A stretch of 64,000 nt of DNA from Triplophysa rosa (lineage: Eukaryota; Chordata; Actinopteri; Cypriniformes; Nemacheilidae). The position numbers and the translations under genes were made by a program. Of this stretch, positions 41,417-53,235 are shown piece by piece; the first letter of the stretch is position 1; each line of letters starts with the position of its first letter. The notes below the pieces were generated by a model. The model did not search any database and was not told where the DNA came from. It was given only the letters and a program-made list of their open reading frames with translations. The stretch spans positions 5,395,812-5,459,811 of the forward strand of contig NC_079897.1 in NCBI RefSeq assembly GCF_024868665.1. The letters run 5' to 3'.

Positions 41417-42478
41417 AGACTCTACTTCCTGAGGGTCCTCAGGAGGAATAACATCGCCCACAGTCTGTTAGGGTGTACTCTCTCTAGGCAATATGAACTG
41501 TGCCCGAGTACGTTTGACCCCCAAAGCCCGGTTCATTTGACTATTGTGATCGCTCCGTATCGCGCCCGGGCATGGTTCGCTTAGCGGTCCCTGGCTCGCT
41601 TGGAAGAGGTGGGCCAGAGCACGGTGCAGTTGGGCTCGGGCGTGGTACGCATGTACTGTAGTGTGAGCGCAGAACTGAAAGCATGACGTAAATTATGAGA
41701 CTGTTTAAATTCGTGCCTGAGATTCAGCGGTCACTGTAAAAAACTGATAAACAGCGCACTTACATGTGTAGGCGTGTGTCATCGCAGCCAAAACTACTCC
41801 AGGTTTGTCAAACATAATCCAACGTGAGTAACGATAGGCTTTACGATAATAAAATATGAGGGTGATTTAAAAGCATAATGAGCCGTTTACTCTCATACGA
41901 CAATGACATCTTTAAAGCAGATCGGTCTGTGCAGCGCACGCACGAAGTTAAACACCTCTAATAAGCCCCAAACTGAACATTGTGATGAATTCCGTTGCGC
42001 TGAGAGCAGGGGCGTCGCACCCGTGGGGGATGTGGGTGTTTTAACACCCACACTTTTCCCGGTGAGAGGGTTCAACACCCGCACTTTTTCTGCAGTTTTT
42101 CCGCAGTTTTGCACAAACGCCTTACAGCAGTCGCTCCTCCGTTTCTCTAGCCACTCTGTGTCTGCGCTCGCTGCGGCTGCCTCCTCTCCCCTCCCTCTCA
42201 AACATGACACCGGCTTTGAGTGTGACCGGCTGATGATTGGCTGTTCTGCCTTAAGTCCCGCCTCTCTTGGTGTGTTAGATTTTTCGGGCAGCTCGTGCTG
42301 TGAGGAGGCGGGAACTTATGGTTATGGTTATTTACATTTCCCTTTTCCAGGTACTTTGAATGAGTGTTTATGCTTTCGAGGTTTTTAAATAAGCTTGATA
42401 TGTGTTTGGGAAGATGTTCTGTTTATGTTTTGTTGACATGTTGAGTGTTTTCTGTATTATATTTCGTTTTGTAGACTA

Positions 42479-44049
42479 CACTGCGTTCCAAATTATTATG
42501 CAAATTGGATTTAAGTGTCGTAAACATTTAATTTTATATTGTTCAATTAAACTTATGGATGGTATTGTGTCTCAGTGCTCTTTGGATCACTGAAATCAAT
42601 CTCAGACACCTGTGATAAGTAGTTTGCCAGGTGAGCCCAATTAAAGGAAAACTACTTAAGAAGGACGTTCCACATTATTAAGCAGGCCACAGGTTTCAAG
42701 CAATATGGGAAAGAAAAAGGATCTGTCTGCTGCCGAAAAGCGTCAAATAGTGCAATGTCTTGGACAAGGTATGAAAACATTAGATATTTCACGAAAACTT
42801 AAGCGAGATCATCGTACTGTGAAGAGATTTGTGGCTGATTCAGAGCACAGAAGGGTTCGTGCAGATAAAGGCAGAATGAGGAAGGTTTCTTCCAGATAAA
42901 TTCATCGGATTAAGAGAGCAGCTGCAAAAATGCCATTGCAACGCAGCAAACAGGTATTTGAAGCTGCTGGTGCCTCGGGAGTCCCGAAAACCTCAAGGTG
43001 TAGGATCCTCCAGATGCTTGCAGTTGTGCATAAACCTACTATTCGGCCACCCCTAACCAATGCTCACAAGCAGAAACGGTTGCAGTGGGCCCACACATAC
43101 ATGAAGACTAATTTTCAAACAGTCTTGTTTACTGATGAGTGCCGTGCAACCCTGGATGGTCCAGATGGATGGAGTAGTGGATGGGTTGGTGGATGGCCAC
43201 CATGTCCCAACAATGCTGCGACGTCAGCAAGGAGGTGGCGGAGTCATGTTTTGGGCTGGAATCATGGGGAGACAGCTGGTGGGCCCCTTTAGGGTCCCTG
43301 AAGGTGTGAAAATGAACTCTGCAAGGTATGTAGAGTTTCTGACTGAGCACTTTCTTCCATGGTACAAAAAGAAGAACCATGCCTTCCGTAGCAAAATCAT
43401 CTTCATGCATGACAATGCACCATCTCATGCTGCAAAGAATACCTCTGTGTCATTGGCTGCTATGGGCATAAAAGTAGAGAAACTCATGGTGTGGCCACCA
43501 TCCTCCCCTGACCTCAACCCTATTGAGGACCTTTGGAGCATCCTCAAGCGAAAGATCTATGATGGTGGGAGGCAGTTAGCATCAAAACAGCAGCTCTGGG
43601 AGGCTATTCTGACATCCTGCAAAGAAATTCAATCAGAAACTATCCAAAAACTCACAAGTTCAATGGATGCAAGAATTGTGAAGGTGATATCAAAGAAGGG
43701 GTCCTATGTTAACATGTAACTTGCCCTGTTAGGATGTTTTTGATTGAAATAGCTTTTGATTTCAGTAAATATGACCACCTAATGCTGCAAATTCAACAAA
43801 TGACCATTTTCAGTTTTTTACAACCTACGAAATGTTTCCAAACTCTGTTGTGCATAATAATTTGGAACAGTGCATTTTGAGTTTTTCATTTTTTAAATAA
43901 ATACTGTTGTCAGTGGGAGGTTTGTTCAATAAAATTCCAAATGTACCCTAACTGTTGATTACTTGAAAATTATACTGACTGTCATTTGCATCGACAAATT
44001 AGGAAAACCAGAGAAAGATATCATTTGCATAATAATTTGGAACCCAGTG
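42479..44049 (+). mobile_element. Tc1-like element (TRT-like), innermost insertion, 1571 bp
   Basis: The left end CACTGCGTTCCAAATTATTA and the right end TAATTTGGAACCCAGTG are inverted. TA duplicates flank it (42477-42478, 44050-44051). An extra internal inverted copy of the end motif (GCATAATAATTTGGAACAGTG, about 43853) lies ~200 bp from the right end, an IR/DR-like layout. The transposase gene runs left to right. Confidence 0.93.
42705..43719 (+). pseudogene. Tc1-like transposase, DD37E spacing, broken by stop and frameshift
   Basis: Start MGKKKDLSAAEKRQIVQC and a helix-turn-helix (LDISRKLKRDHRTVKRFV) are intact. A stop interrupts at about 42897, then the frame resumes to the first catalytic Asp (LFTDECRATLDGPDGW), and a frameshift near 43170 moves the rest (FMHDNAPSH, SPDLNPIEDLW) to another frame. 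Thirty-seven residues separate the second Asp and the Glu, the DD37E spacing of the TRT family. Inactive as it stands. Confidence 0.88.
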
Positions 44050-45244
44050 TAATGTTAATTGCTAATTGGGATATTGTTCAGCAGCTGTAGCTAAATTCGG
44101 TTATGTATGTGGCATGCAATGTATAAAGTAACTGCGATGAAGAAGGCAGGGAGTTGACGAGGAGGAGGGACAAATTGTCATTGTTAAGCAGTGTATTTAT
44201 GGGTTTATTGGCAGTGCAATTGATTTTGATATTTTGAGCATTGTTTGTTGATTAGCTGAATACTTTTGTGGATACTTACTTGTTGTGTTTGATTGTACCT
44301 GTTGAGGAGAAAAAAGTGTGAAATGATGTCATTGTTTGCATACCTGTTGAAGAACTATGAAAGAAAAGTGTATATTATTTTAATGTTTAAAAACAGTAAA
44401 TTGTTACATTATTTATACCACCAGAGAAAAAGCTTTGTGTGGGCGTTTTTTTATATCTCCTCGTTTCAAGGGGCAAGAAAGCAAAATTTTGCGGTCTCAG
44501 TCACAGTCCTGTCTGACCCATGTCACTATCAAGCTTACCACCGAGTGTGTTTTTATACGTTTCTAGTATCACTCATTCAAATGGGAAGCTTTTTATATCT
44601 TGTATGTTATACCTTTTGTACCCTTCTGTCATTGTATCATCGTTTTTATTGTTAGCAAACAAACCACATCCTTCCCCCGCACTTTTGAAAAGCTTGCTAC
44701 GCCCCTGGCTGAGAGGGATCGCTTTGTTTACGTATGCTTCGAAGCAGTCGCATTGTAATGATGAAAGCGTGCCCGGGTGTGGATGGTAAAGAGCAATGTG
44801 AGTGCAGGCCAGCGGGGGAGTGTGGAGGGGGGACAATCGCGCTCGGGCACAGTTGAGAGCAACCGGGCTAAATGAGAGTGCGCCCTTAGTTTCTTTTCTA
44901 GTGTCCACTATCGAGAGCATTCTCACTTACTGCCTCTGTGTGTGGTTTCCCAGCTGCGCCGCAGCACACAAAAAATAGCTTCAGAAAGTTGTCAGGTCAG
45001 CGGAGAAAATCATTGGGTGCCCTCTCCCCCCTCTAGAAGACCTACACAGTGCCTGCTGCCTTAAAAAAGCGCAAAATATCATTAAAGATACATCCCACCC
45101 TGGCCACTCGTTGTTTAATCTGTTACCGTCAGGCAGACGGCACAGAGCCCTAAAACAAGGACAAATCGCTATAGAAACAGCTTCTACCCAGTAGCTATAA
45201 CATTTCTAAATACCAAATGACAGTGTTTGTGTGTGTCAGTGTGA

Positions 45245-45425
45245 AATATTTCATCTGTGCAATATTTTGTCTGTGCAATATCTAATCTGTGCCATATTTT
45301 GTCTGTGCAATATCTAATCTGTGCCATATTTTGTCTGTGCAATATCTGATGTGCCATATTTTGTCTGTGCAATATCTAATCTGTGCCATATTTTGTCGGT
45401 GCAAAATCTAATCTGTGCAATATTT
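45245..45425. repeat. 32-bp tandem repeat in the LINE 3' UTR
   Basis: About five units of GTCTGTGCAATATCTAATCT plus GTGCCATATTTT, with one shortened copy. It lies between the end of the LINE coding remnant and its 3' terminus. It gives a spurious repetitive minus-strand frame, which I do not consider a gene. Confidence 0.88.
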
Positions 45426-46343
45426 TGAGAGATCCAGGTAGAATCTGTACGGAATGTCCAATTTCATGCATTTTTTTTGGAAATGTGTTGATCTACATTA
45501 CCTGTGCAATATCCTTGTATGTCTAATCTTCTTATTTATTGTTCCTGCACTGTGAGTACGCACTTGAATTTAATGTACTTTCGCTTGTTACAATGACAAT
45601 AAAGAATAAAGATTGTTGGTCCCATGTGCAGGGCTGGACTTTAACTTTTTTTTTGCACATAGCACCGGTGCTACAGAGGCTTAAAGTTTTGTAGCACAGG
45701 CCAAATAGGTGTAGCACAAGTATAAAAAAGTGCAGTTCATTACATAAATAGGCTGGTAAATGACAAAGGACATTAGTGTTACATACAGATGGATAAATTG
45801 GGGCCATATCATTTTTAGTTTTTCCCAAATTTGTTTTTTCCTTTTTAATTTCTGTATTGAGTTCTGTATTTTCAATGTTTTGCTATACAATAGTAGATAC
45901 ATTTGTCCATAAAAATCCATAATGTCCATAATACTGTAGTATTTATAATATAATAATTATTTAATTATAGTGAAATTTTTGGGTAATACAGTATTGTTTA
46001 ACCTTACTATAGTAAATATTAAAGTATACTATAGTTTAGTACAGTTTATAAATTTACTACAAGTAATTATTTTCATCTGGTTCAAATTAAGCAGACTTTT
46101 ATTTTGGCGGGTTGTTGCAAAGATGCTTGAGGTTCAGTGTGTTTGATGGTGGCTTCCATATATGGTGGCTTCACTCAAACAGGGAAATGCTTGTAAAATA
46201 AACTCAGAACAGCTCTATGGATGAAGTGCACGTGCTCATGTCCTCGTATAGTGAGATGCAGACAAATCCACGAGTGTCACGCTTGTAAAATGTTAAAGTG
46301 TTAGTGTCACTCCTACACACGCAGAACAAGCAGATGATATGTA

Positions 46344-46641
46344 AGGGATAATCCACGGCTAACCGTGCAATAAAGGGTTTTAATGCATGACGTGGAGGCC
46401 AAGAACCACCCGACGCGAAGCGGAGGATTATCCCGCTTATACCATGGTCATTTGCCAAGTTAAATCTTTTATTGATGTTTACAGTGAAATTTTAGATCAA
46501 ACAGGTGAAAATTACAGTGATTTTGTCAGTTAAATTTCAGGTGTAATCAAACTTACTGGAGCTACCTGTGCGTTAAAGGGTTTTAATGCACACCTTCCAG
46601 CCAATCAGAATCGAGTATTCAAAAAGACCATGGTATAAATT
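46344..46641. mobile_element. Composite inverted-repeat MITE
   Basis: The left hairpin is bounded by GGGATAATCC (46344) and GGATTATCCC (to 46435). A second inverted pair TTATACCATGGTCATTT (46438) and AAAGACCATGGTATAA (to about 46638) follows directly. GGTTTTAATGCA occurs in both halves. Non-coding. Possibly one element with internal duplication, or two abutting ones. Confidence 0.65.
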
Positions 46642-46942
46642 TAAATAGCCTAGTAGAATTCCACTTACGCCACATCGTGCAGATCAGGGCTCTAGATAAA
46701 TGGACTCAATGCAGCCGTAAAACAAGTTTTGATCTCAAAAACGAAATAAAAATGAAAATAAGTAGTGGTGTGCCATTAGTTAACCTCACACACGAAAAAG
46801 CACAACGACAAACGCACTTCACACAAACAGCTGCTCTGTCTAATGCACCTGCCAAACTGTATCTCATGCATTCTACACTATTAAATTTATTCTTAGCACA
46901 GACCGATTTTTTCGTAGCACGTGCGATTCATATATGTCGCAC

Positions 46943-46972
46943 TGTACATACAGATGTACATCTGTATGTACA
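46943..46972. repeat. Perfect 30-bp palindrome inside a short direct repeat
   Basis: TGTACATACAGATGT followed by its exact reverse complement ACATCTGTATGTACA. The words TTCATATATGTCGCACTGTAC flank on the left (about 46927-46946) and recur on the right (about 46973-46992). Confidence 0.93.
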
Positions 46973-48341
46973 TTCATATATGTCGCACTGTACATACCCA
47001 CGTGACGTGAAGCTGTAGTGGGATTGTTTTTGATTGACAGCAGGATCTTTCCCTTTTTTCGAAGGTCCTCCTTTTCTTATTCTTCATCTATTCTAACACA
47101 TGCTATCCAGATGCTGGGAAACTCCAGCCAATGTTCTGCCATCATTCGTCTCTCTGTCCTGGCAAGGAGTTAAGCTTCTTAAAGTTTAAATCCTCTCAGC
47201 TTTTTATTCACTGAACCCTGCACTTCTAAATACAATAGTTGCTCTCTTTAAAAGTGCCTTTTGTCGGTTCAGCATGTTGCTGTGTAATTGTCGGGGAATG
47301 TTTCTTAACACATCATTATTGGCTTTGAATTGAGTTTTTTTGTATTTTCTCAGGTATATCAGAGTACAGAAATAATTATGGTCTGATGACTCAGGGTCAG
47401 AGTTAAGGCCAGCTGACGAAACATTTGAATGCTGTATTGTTTATGCACATGTTTTATGCCTTGCAAACATTTGGTTTTCTGTGATGTTTTGCAAATGTCG
47501 CCTACGTGGCTGATGTATAGTGGCCAAAGGTGATAGGAGGGGTATATTTGTACAATATTTGTCTTTGTTGCTCCTCAGGTTGGATTAAATCATCAAAATA
47601 TAAGCGGTATGGTACAAAATGGGCAAAAGACTAATCTTAAAGTCACCATGAAATCTAAAAGGAAAATTTTAAGTGTTTTACAAAGTGTTTCAGTGATTGT
47701 TATAAATGATTTATCTGTGCGTGCACACGATCATTTTTTTATTCATTTGCACTTCTTATCTTTAATCAAAAACATTAAGCTCCCTTCCCTCTCTCAACAA
47801 CAACTCTTCACCACATGATGTAAGCAAGGAAAAAGAGGTAGGACTAAACTGACTGTCCAATGGACAGCCACTTTTAGCCCTCCCCTCCACAATACTGTAG
47901 ACTGTAAACTGGCATTCAAATCTGCTTCCATTTTGTTAGCAACACCCAATTTACAACAAACCAATAAAAAATGGAAGGGCAAAATAAAGCCCTGCCCTAC
48001 ATTTTTTCTAATTTCAGAAGCTGTTGCACTCAGATATACGCCATGATACGGAAAAGACGTAAAACAAATCAAACTACAGCATATCAGAGAAATGGGTTTT
48101 ATTTAAATATACAAGAAATTGCTTAAAAAACACAAAGCTTGCAAGAAATAAAGCAAACATTCACTACAGTTTTATCTGTTAATTTTGTTGATCCTCTCGT
48201 GTGACAATATTTTGTAGCCATTCTCCTGAGCTGTGTCTTAAAAACTTTATAATGCCTCCTTAAATTTTTCGCAAAGTTGAGCTTCAGTTTATACCCCAAT
48301 TACAAATATGCAACGTAAATACAATGTTTTCAAAACATTCT

Positions 48342-48910
48342 GAAAGGGATGTTTCATCCAAATAGGAAAATTACCCCATATTTCCCCCCCTTAAGGCATC
48401 CTATCCTATTTGTATATTACTTTTCTCTTTTAGAATAATGCAGTCGGAGTTGTGATAACCCATCGCTAATCGATGCGTTTGTTTAAGAGAAATATCCATA
48501 TGGACAAGTTGACAACTTTATTACCAATAATTTCTAACTTTCGTTATCTATCAGCCTCATCAGAGAGGATGGCTTTCCCCCAAACATGCGGAGTGCCGAC
48601 ATTATTGTTATAAAAAAGTTGTCAATATGGATATTTCTCTTAAACAAGTGCATCGATTCGCTTCAGAAGGCCTTTATTAACCCCACGAAGCCACGTGGAG
48701 CAGTTTTTTAATCAGTTGATGCACTTTTTGGAGTTTCAAAATCTCATTCACAATTCACTCCTACTCTAAACCTTGGAATACCCAGGATACGTGGTATGAC
48801 AACTCTGACTGCATTATTCTGAAAGAAGGTCGTCATATACAAATAAGATGCCTTGAGGGTGATTAAAACATTGGGAAATTTAGTTTTTATGGGGTAAAAT
48901 ATCCCTTTAA
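48342..48910. mobile_element. Palindromic MITE, family B (~0.57 kb)
   Basis: The left end AAAGGGATGTTTCATCC resembles the inverse of the right end GGGTAAAATATCCCTTT. The arms share GCAGTCGGAGTTGTG / AACTCTGACTGCATTATTCT and GAAATATCCATATGG / AATATGGATATTTCTCTTAA. A second internal pair is GATGGGTT-type sequence near CGATGCG. Related to family A by the AAAGGGAT terminus only. Confidence 0.75.
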
Positions 48911-51900
48911 GTAATATTTGAATAAAAAGATGTCAGTTGAACAACGTTGCACATTTTTGACTGGGACTGCTAGATTTTTGCCAAAATACCAATACAGATC
49001 CTGGCTGAATATTCAGCTGCTGAGCAGGACTGTTAATGTGTAAATAATATAGTTCTGTTCTTCTGTACAACTATAGCCACGCGAGTCGCTATGGGGTATG
49101 CCAATCTGTCTGTATATTTAATGCACTATTTACCCATTCATCGGCCTTTTCTAGCGTGTTTGTCAGTGTATAATGAATATATTCAAACCCTCTGGCAGTA
49201 TATTGTGCTGTTTATGCCTTATACGTAAAGATGCATAACACTTGCCGTAGAGAAGAGAAAAGTAACAATAAAAGATTGTGTGTCTTGACTAGTGGAAATG
49301 GCATCAATCCGTTTTAATCCAGAATAGAGGAGGGGCCACATGTGCTTTGGCAAGGAAGGAAAAAGAAACTAGGGATTTTCATATCTAAAGAATGTGTTCT
49401 CTATCCTGTCTTACTAATATTTGCTTCATCACTCTTTCCTTACTGTCTTAATGTGGCCAAGTTAGATTTTAGATTTTTGTTCCAGCCCAGACACTAAGCT
49501 TATATACTATATAAACTAAAGCAATGCTGTGGTTATTTTTGACTATGTATGTACAGCGTTTGAGACATTTTTTTTCTCAGACTGTGCACTGTTGAACCGC
49601 CCACAGTTTGATCACTGACCGTCTGATGAATTTAGCACACAAAAAAATGCACTAGTTGGCAGTAAATCAACATTTTTAGGTACACCAGTCTTTCTGAAAT
49701 AATGCCATGTTTATGAGTTGCCAGAATGATGCAATGCCTGCATTGGGGGAACAGCTACAGACTGGATTAGTCAAATTTAACAAAAGGTGCTATTCAAATT
49801 ATGTTTTGTTGTGGTGCAAAAAAGCATGTAAACTTCCACAGGTGGAATTGATTATTTCTCCCTTTAGAAGTGTATATGTGAAATGATTTGTTAGGTCTAC
49901 ACACATTGATTTGATTTCCCACACTGATCTGTGACTGTGAAATCTAAAGTGTTCTTGTGCTTACTATGTCAAATGAATGTTGCGCTAAAACATGATGTCA
50001 AAGTTTTATGGTTATACTTAGTTGACATGTTGAAAATAACATATTTACCCGTTTAATTGCAGTGTTGTCTGCTTAGTTTAGCAAGTGTGTACCAAACTGG
50101 AAAAAGAACAGCTTTCTGTTCAGTGTTCATGCATAATAAGGTACAAGCCAAAGTGATTTTCTCTGGTAGACAGCATGACACAGATGCAGACCACAAAACA
50201 TTAGTAGAAAATAACCCTTTTAATGCTCATCCTAATGGGTGAAATTGAGACAGAAGTATAGTCACCAGCACAGAGTCAAACCACATGTGTTGTCTGGCAT
50301 AATTTTCCTCTTTTTCATCATTGTTTTCCATGATCTTCCTTTGTGTGGTGTCTTCCTAATTCCTCTATGTTCTGTGACGGTTCTTGTCTTTGAAAGCAGA
50401 GTACACAGAATTGTCAACGTTAAAATTGAGTTATTTAGCTATGCTGTTTTCTTCACAAAGACTCAAATAAGGATTATCACATGCAAATACAGCAATTTCA
50501 TGTTTAAAAGAGCATAGTTTCCTGAAGTATAGATCTATGATTCTTAAGTCGCACATGCTAATAATTGTTTATGCAAATGTGGCTGTTAAATTCTCTCTTC
50601 TGAGTGTTGAATGTTTTTACTGTTGTTACAAAAATATGACATGTGATGCCTCTGAGATATCTGCTGATGGGGGGTTGCAACGTCAGCTGTTATAGCGAGT
50701 TGTTCTTACTTGCTGCTGTGTCCGAGCATGCTAAGCAAGCAAATAGATGACGCATTTATCAAGCAATGAGTTAGTCTGTTTTATTTAAATGATGAGAGGG
50801 AGGGAATGATGAGAGGGAAGAAGGGAATGATGAGGGAGTTACTCTCAGTGACAAAAAATAAGGCAATCTTTCTTCTCAGACAATAACACCTCAAGAGAAT
50901 CAGCAAGAAAATTTGTTCAGAAATGTAAGTACTGAAGTTTTTTTTAGCAATGGGAAAAGTGCTTAAGAACTGGTGTAACTGTGAAGAAACCGAGTGCAGC
51001 TTTTTTTAAAGTGGCAACTGTGGGGTTTTTTTTTGTGGTTTGTGTGACTTTTTTTATTTAAAATTTGATGTTATGGATTGTTGTTAGTTGTTACTTTTAA
51101 CGTGGCCTTTTTTGTCTAAATGTTTAATTGCCGTTCATGTTTTGTAAATGTGTAAAATATTAAATAGATAAGATATATGGCTAAAGTAAACATAGGGCAA
51201 CAGTTTGGAAACTGAGTACCAAGTAAAGATCATGTCTTTTGGGTTCTAACCTTGGGTTGAAAAAGTTTTAAAGATACAAGACAGATAAAGATAGATAAAC
51301 AGAAGCTAGAAGTTAAACAGCTGATATTTTTTGAATCGTTTGTGTAACAAACAAAAAAAGCACTGCAACAGAGCAGATTCACTGGTTATTAGATTACAGA
51401 CTAAATTTGTTTATTTGTATGTGGATTAATGCACATGTTTCTTCGTCATGTACAGAACACTTGGTTAACCACACCCACTTATTTACATTCTGCTTTATTT
51501 TTATTTTTTTAAATTTATGTATCGTCATAACGCCCAGCTCTGTATGGGATTAGTCAAGCGCAGACTACGAAGGCAGGGAACGTATGAAGAGAAGGATTGA
51601 TTCAAGATTATCACAATTGGGCGAGATGTTACTAAGCATGCCTGTGCGCACACCACCTATTTTACCTCTGTGTGATCCCGGCACACTTCTGTAGATTAGG
51701 ATTATCAGCCTGAGAGGTTGTGTTTAATGAGCTGTAATTGATTTGTAAACAGATCCATCCGACTGTATCAAGCAGATTAATTGAAGTTGGTTTAAAGCAG
51801 CCAGTGATCCTGGTGCTAAAACAGAATTCCCAGTGGTGCCAAAGTGGCTTTTGGGACCAAAGTCGTGCTCTGGTCTAACAGAGTTCCTACTGAGGGTGTT

Positions 51901-52501
51901 TGTCTTTTTCCTGACTGACAAGGCCTGTGTCTGGGACGTTAGCCATATTGGAACCAAGCAAAGGCTTTAGTCATCTAAACACATTTTAAAGAAATGGGGA
52001 GGGGAGTAACACGAGCTGGTAGTGTTTGCTTTGGCAAAGTTCATGTAAACTTTTTGCCAAACCTGGAAATTAGGGGTATATAGGGGGTATTTTATTTCAC
52101 AATACCTAATGACTATCTTAAGTTTAACTAAACTAAAAATAATAATTCAGAAACTAAAAATGAACAAAAAATAATTCAGTATTTTAGTTAATAAATAAAG
52201 TAAAAAAATGAAATTTCCACCATAGTGCCAGAAGCAAATTTTTGCCACTTGCATTACAAATGTATTTGTTAGTACATAAACGTCTGATGGTAAATTTTCT
52301 GCTTTTCAAAGTCAATAAAAGTTTAAAAAATCACAACAGATGTTTTTAGTAGAATGTTTGAACAATTCAAACATGTTTGATTTAATTCAATCCCTTTCTT
52401 TCATATTGTTTTTTTATTAGTTGCAGACAGAGGCAAATAAACCGTCTTATGTAAAGTCTCTTCTCTGGGTCATGCCTCGTGTCTTTCTCTTTGTTTTTCA
52501 G

Positions 52502-53235
52502 GCACTGACTCCTGCCATTGGACCAGCTGGCGTTGGACCTTCCCCCTACACAGAGACAATACCCAGAGGGTGTTAGATATCCTCCCTCCCCCTCATTGTT
52601 TGCCCTCATACGCATCCTAGATTCATACACGTACACACATTCTCTCTCGCAAACACAAACACAATACACTCTTCCTGCATGCTCCAGCTTGCAAAAGCTA
52701 TGGCATGATTAACTCCGTAGAGGCCATGAAGCGTTCACGTGACTTTTCGTGACCGGTACTGTGGAGACCCTTGAGAAACAAACAGTCGGGTTCCTTCCAG
52801 CTCTCCCGGTTCCTGTAGCTTTGGTGGAGCTTGACAAAGCTCAGTAGATGGAATCATGAAAACGCCAGAGGACCACTGGGAGTTTCTATTCAGATATTAA
52901 TAGCCTGAAAGACTTCAAGCTAGCAAAGTGAATCAAACTCAGTAGTTGGTGTGAACATCGGTTGTAGGAGGATAAATGATATCCCTCCTTGACCGGTTCA
53001 TCAAACACACGTGAAGTGCCTTCATCGAGCTGTTGTTTACACCAGTATCAACTCCACATATCTGATCCATGATCCTTGTTTTTTGTTGGCATGTTGATAT
53101 AAAAGCCTGAAGTATACACAGGAATGCAACCTCCGTAGAGTCTAGTTCCTCACACATATCAAACCCGAACTCAGCTGAACTGCTCTTCTGACTCTCAGAC
53201 TCGGTGTACGGATTCTGTCGCTCGCTTCCGTCGCC
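52502..53235 (+). other. Probable 5' UTR part of the b4galt3 first coding exon
   Basis: A good acceptor (CTTTGTTTTTCAG) precedes 52502 and no donor is needed before the coding ATG at 53236, so the exon may run 52502-53491. Several upstream ATGs are present. Extent is inferred from splice signals alone. Confidence 0.5.

Larger units (their letters stand above)
42007..44707. mobile_element. Second hAT element nested in the first (perfect 8-bp TSD)
   Basis: Begins CAGGGGCGTCGCACC and ends GCTACGCCCCTG. It is flanked on both sides by the identical 8-mer GCTGAGAG (41999-42006 and 44708-44715). The CAGGGGCG terminus and 8-bp duplication are diagnostic of hAT. Without the Tc1 inside it, the element is about 1.1 kb. 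No intact transposase was seen; small frames at its ends are probably chance. Confidence 0.92.
41470..44887. mobile_element. hAT-like element inserted in the LINE (outer insertion)
   Basis: The left end AGGGTGTACTCTC, then AACTGTGCCCGAG, is mirrored at the right by CTCGGGCACAGTT and GAGAGTGCGCCCT. Subterminal GC-rich words (GCCCGGTTCATT, CGGGCATGG) repeat in both arms. Flanks AGTCTGTT and AGTTTCTT could be an 8-bp target duplication with two changes. The sequence interrupts the LINE reading frame exactly, which fixes its extent. It has been enlarged by two later insertions and carries no recognised transposase. Confidence 0.75.
40568..45618 (+). mobile_element. 5'-truncated LINE, split by a 3.4-kb insertion
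   Basis: The left part (40568-41469) is reverse transcriptase. The right part (44888-45618) continues the same protein (STIESILTYCLCVWFPSCAA, then SAEKIIGCPLPP and HSLFNLLPSGRRHRALK), followed by a 3' UTR with a 32-bp tandem repeat and a tail ending ACAATAAAGAATAAAGATTG. The coding frame crosses the insertion sensibly (NNIAHSLL / STIESILTY), which shows the two halves were once one LINE of the L2/CR1/Rex type. Confidence 0.88.
36959..52501 (+). other. Long intron (if the 5' exon is correct) filled with repeats
   Basis: No coding exon of a host gene was found across 15.5 kb. It holds a MITE at 37996-38594, the nested LINE/hAT/hAT/Tc1 block (40568-45618), a composite MITE (46344-46641), a palindrome (46943-46972) and a MITE at 48342-48910. 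AT-rich sequence without recognisable content fills the remainder (about 38600-40560, 47000-48340, 48910-52500). Confidence 0.55.

Noticed and set aside
41893..42388. Overlapping open frames on both strands (105 and 161 codons)
   Set aside because: They straddle the boundary of two hAT elements and use terminal-repeat sequence; no family similarity.
44293..44926. Open frames of about 90-120 codons
   Set aside because: They lie in the non-coding arms of the nested hAT elements and show no conserved motif or codon pattern.
45184..45372. Repetitive minus-strand frame (YCTDKIWHR-like units)
   Set aside because: It is the translation of the 32-bp tandem repeat in the LINE 3' UTR, not a gene.
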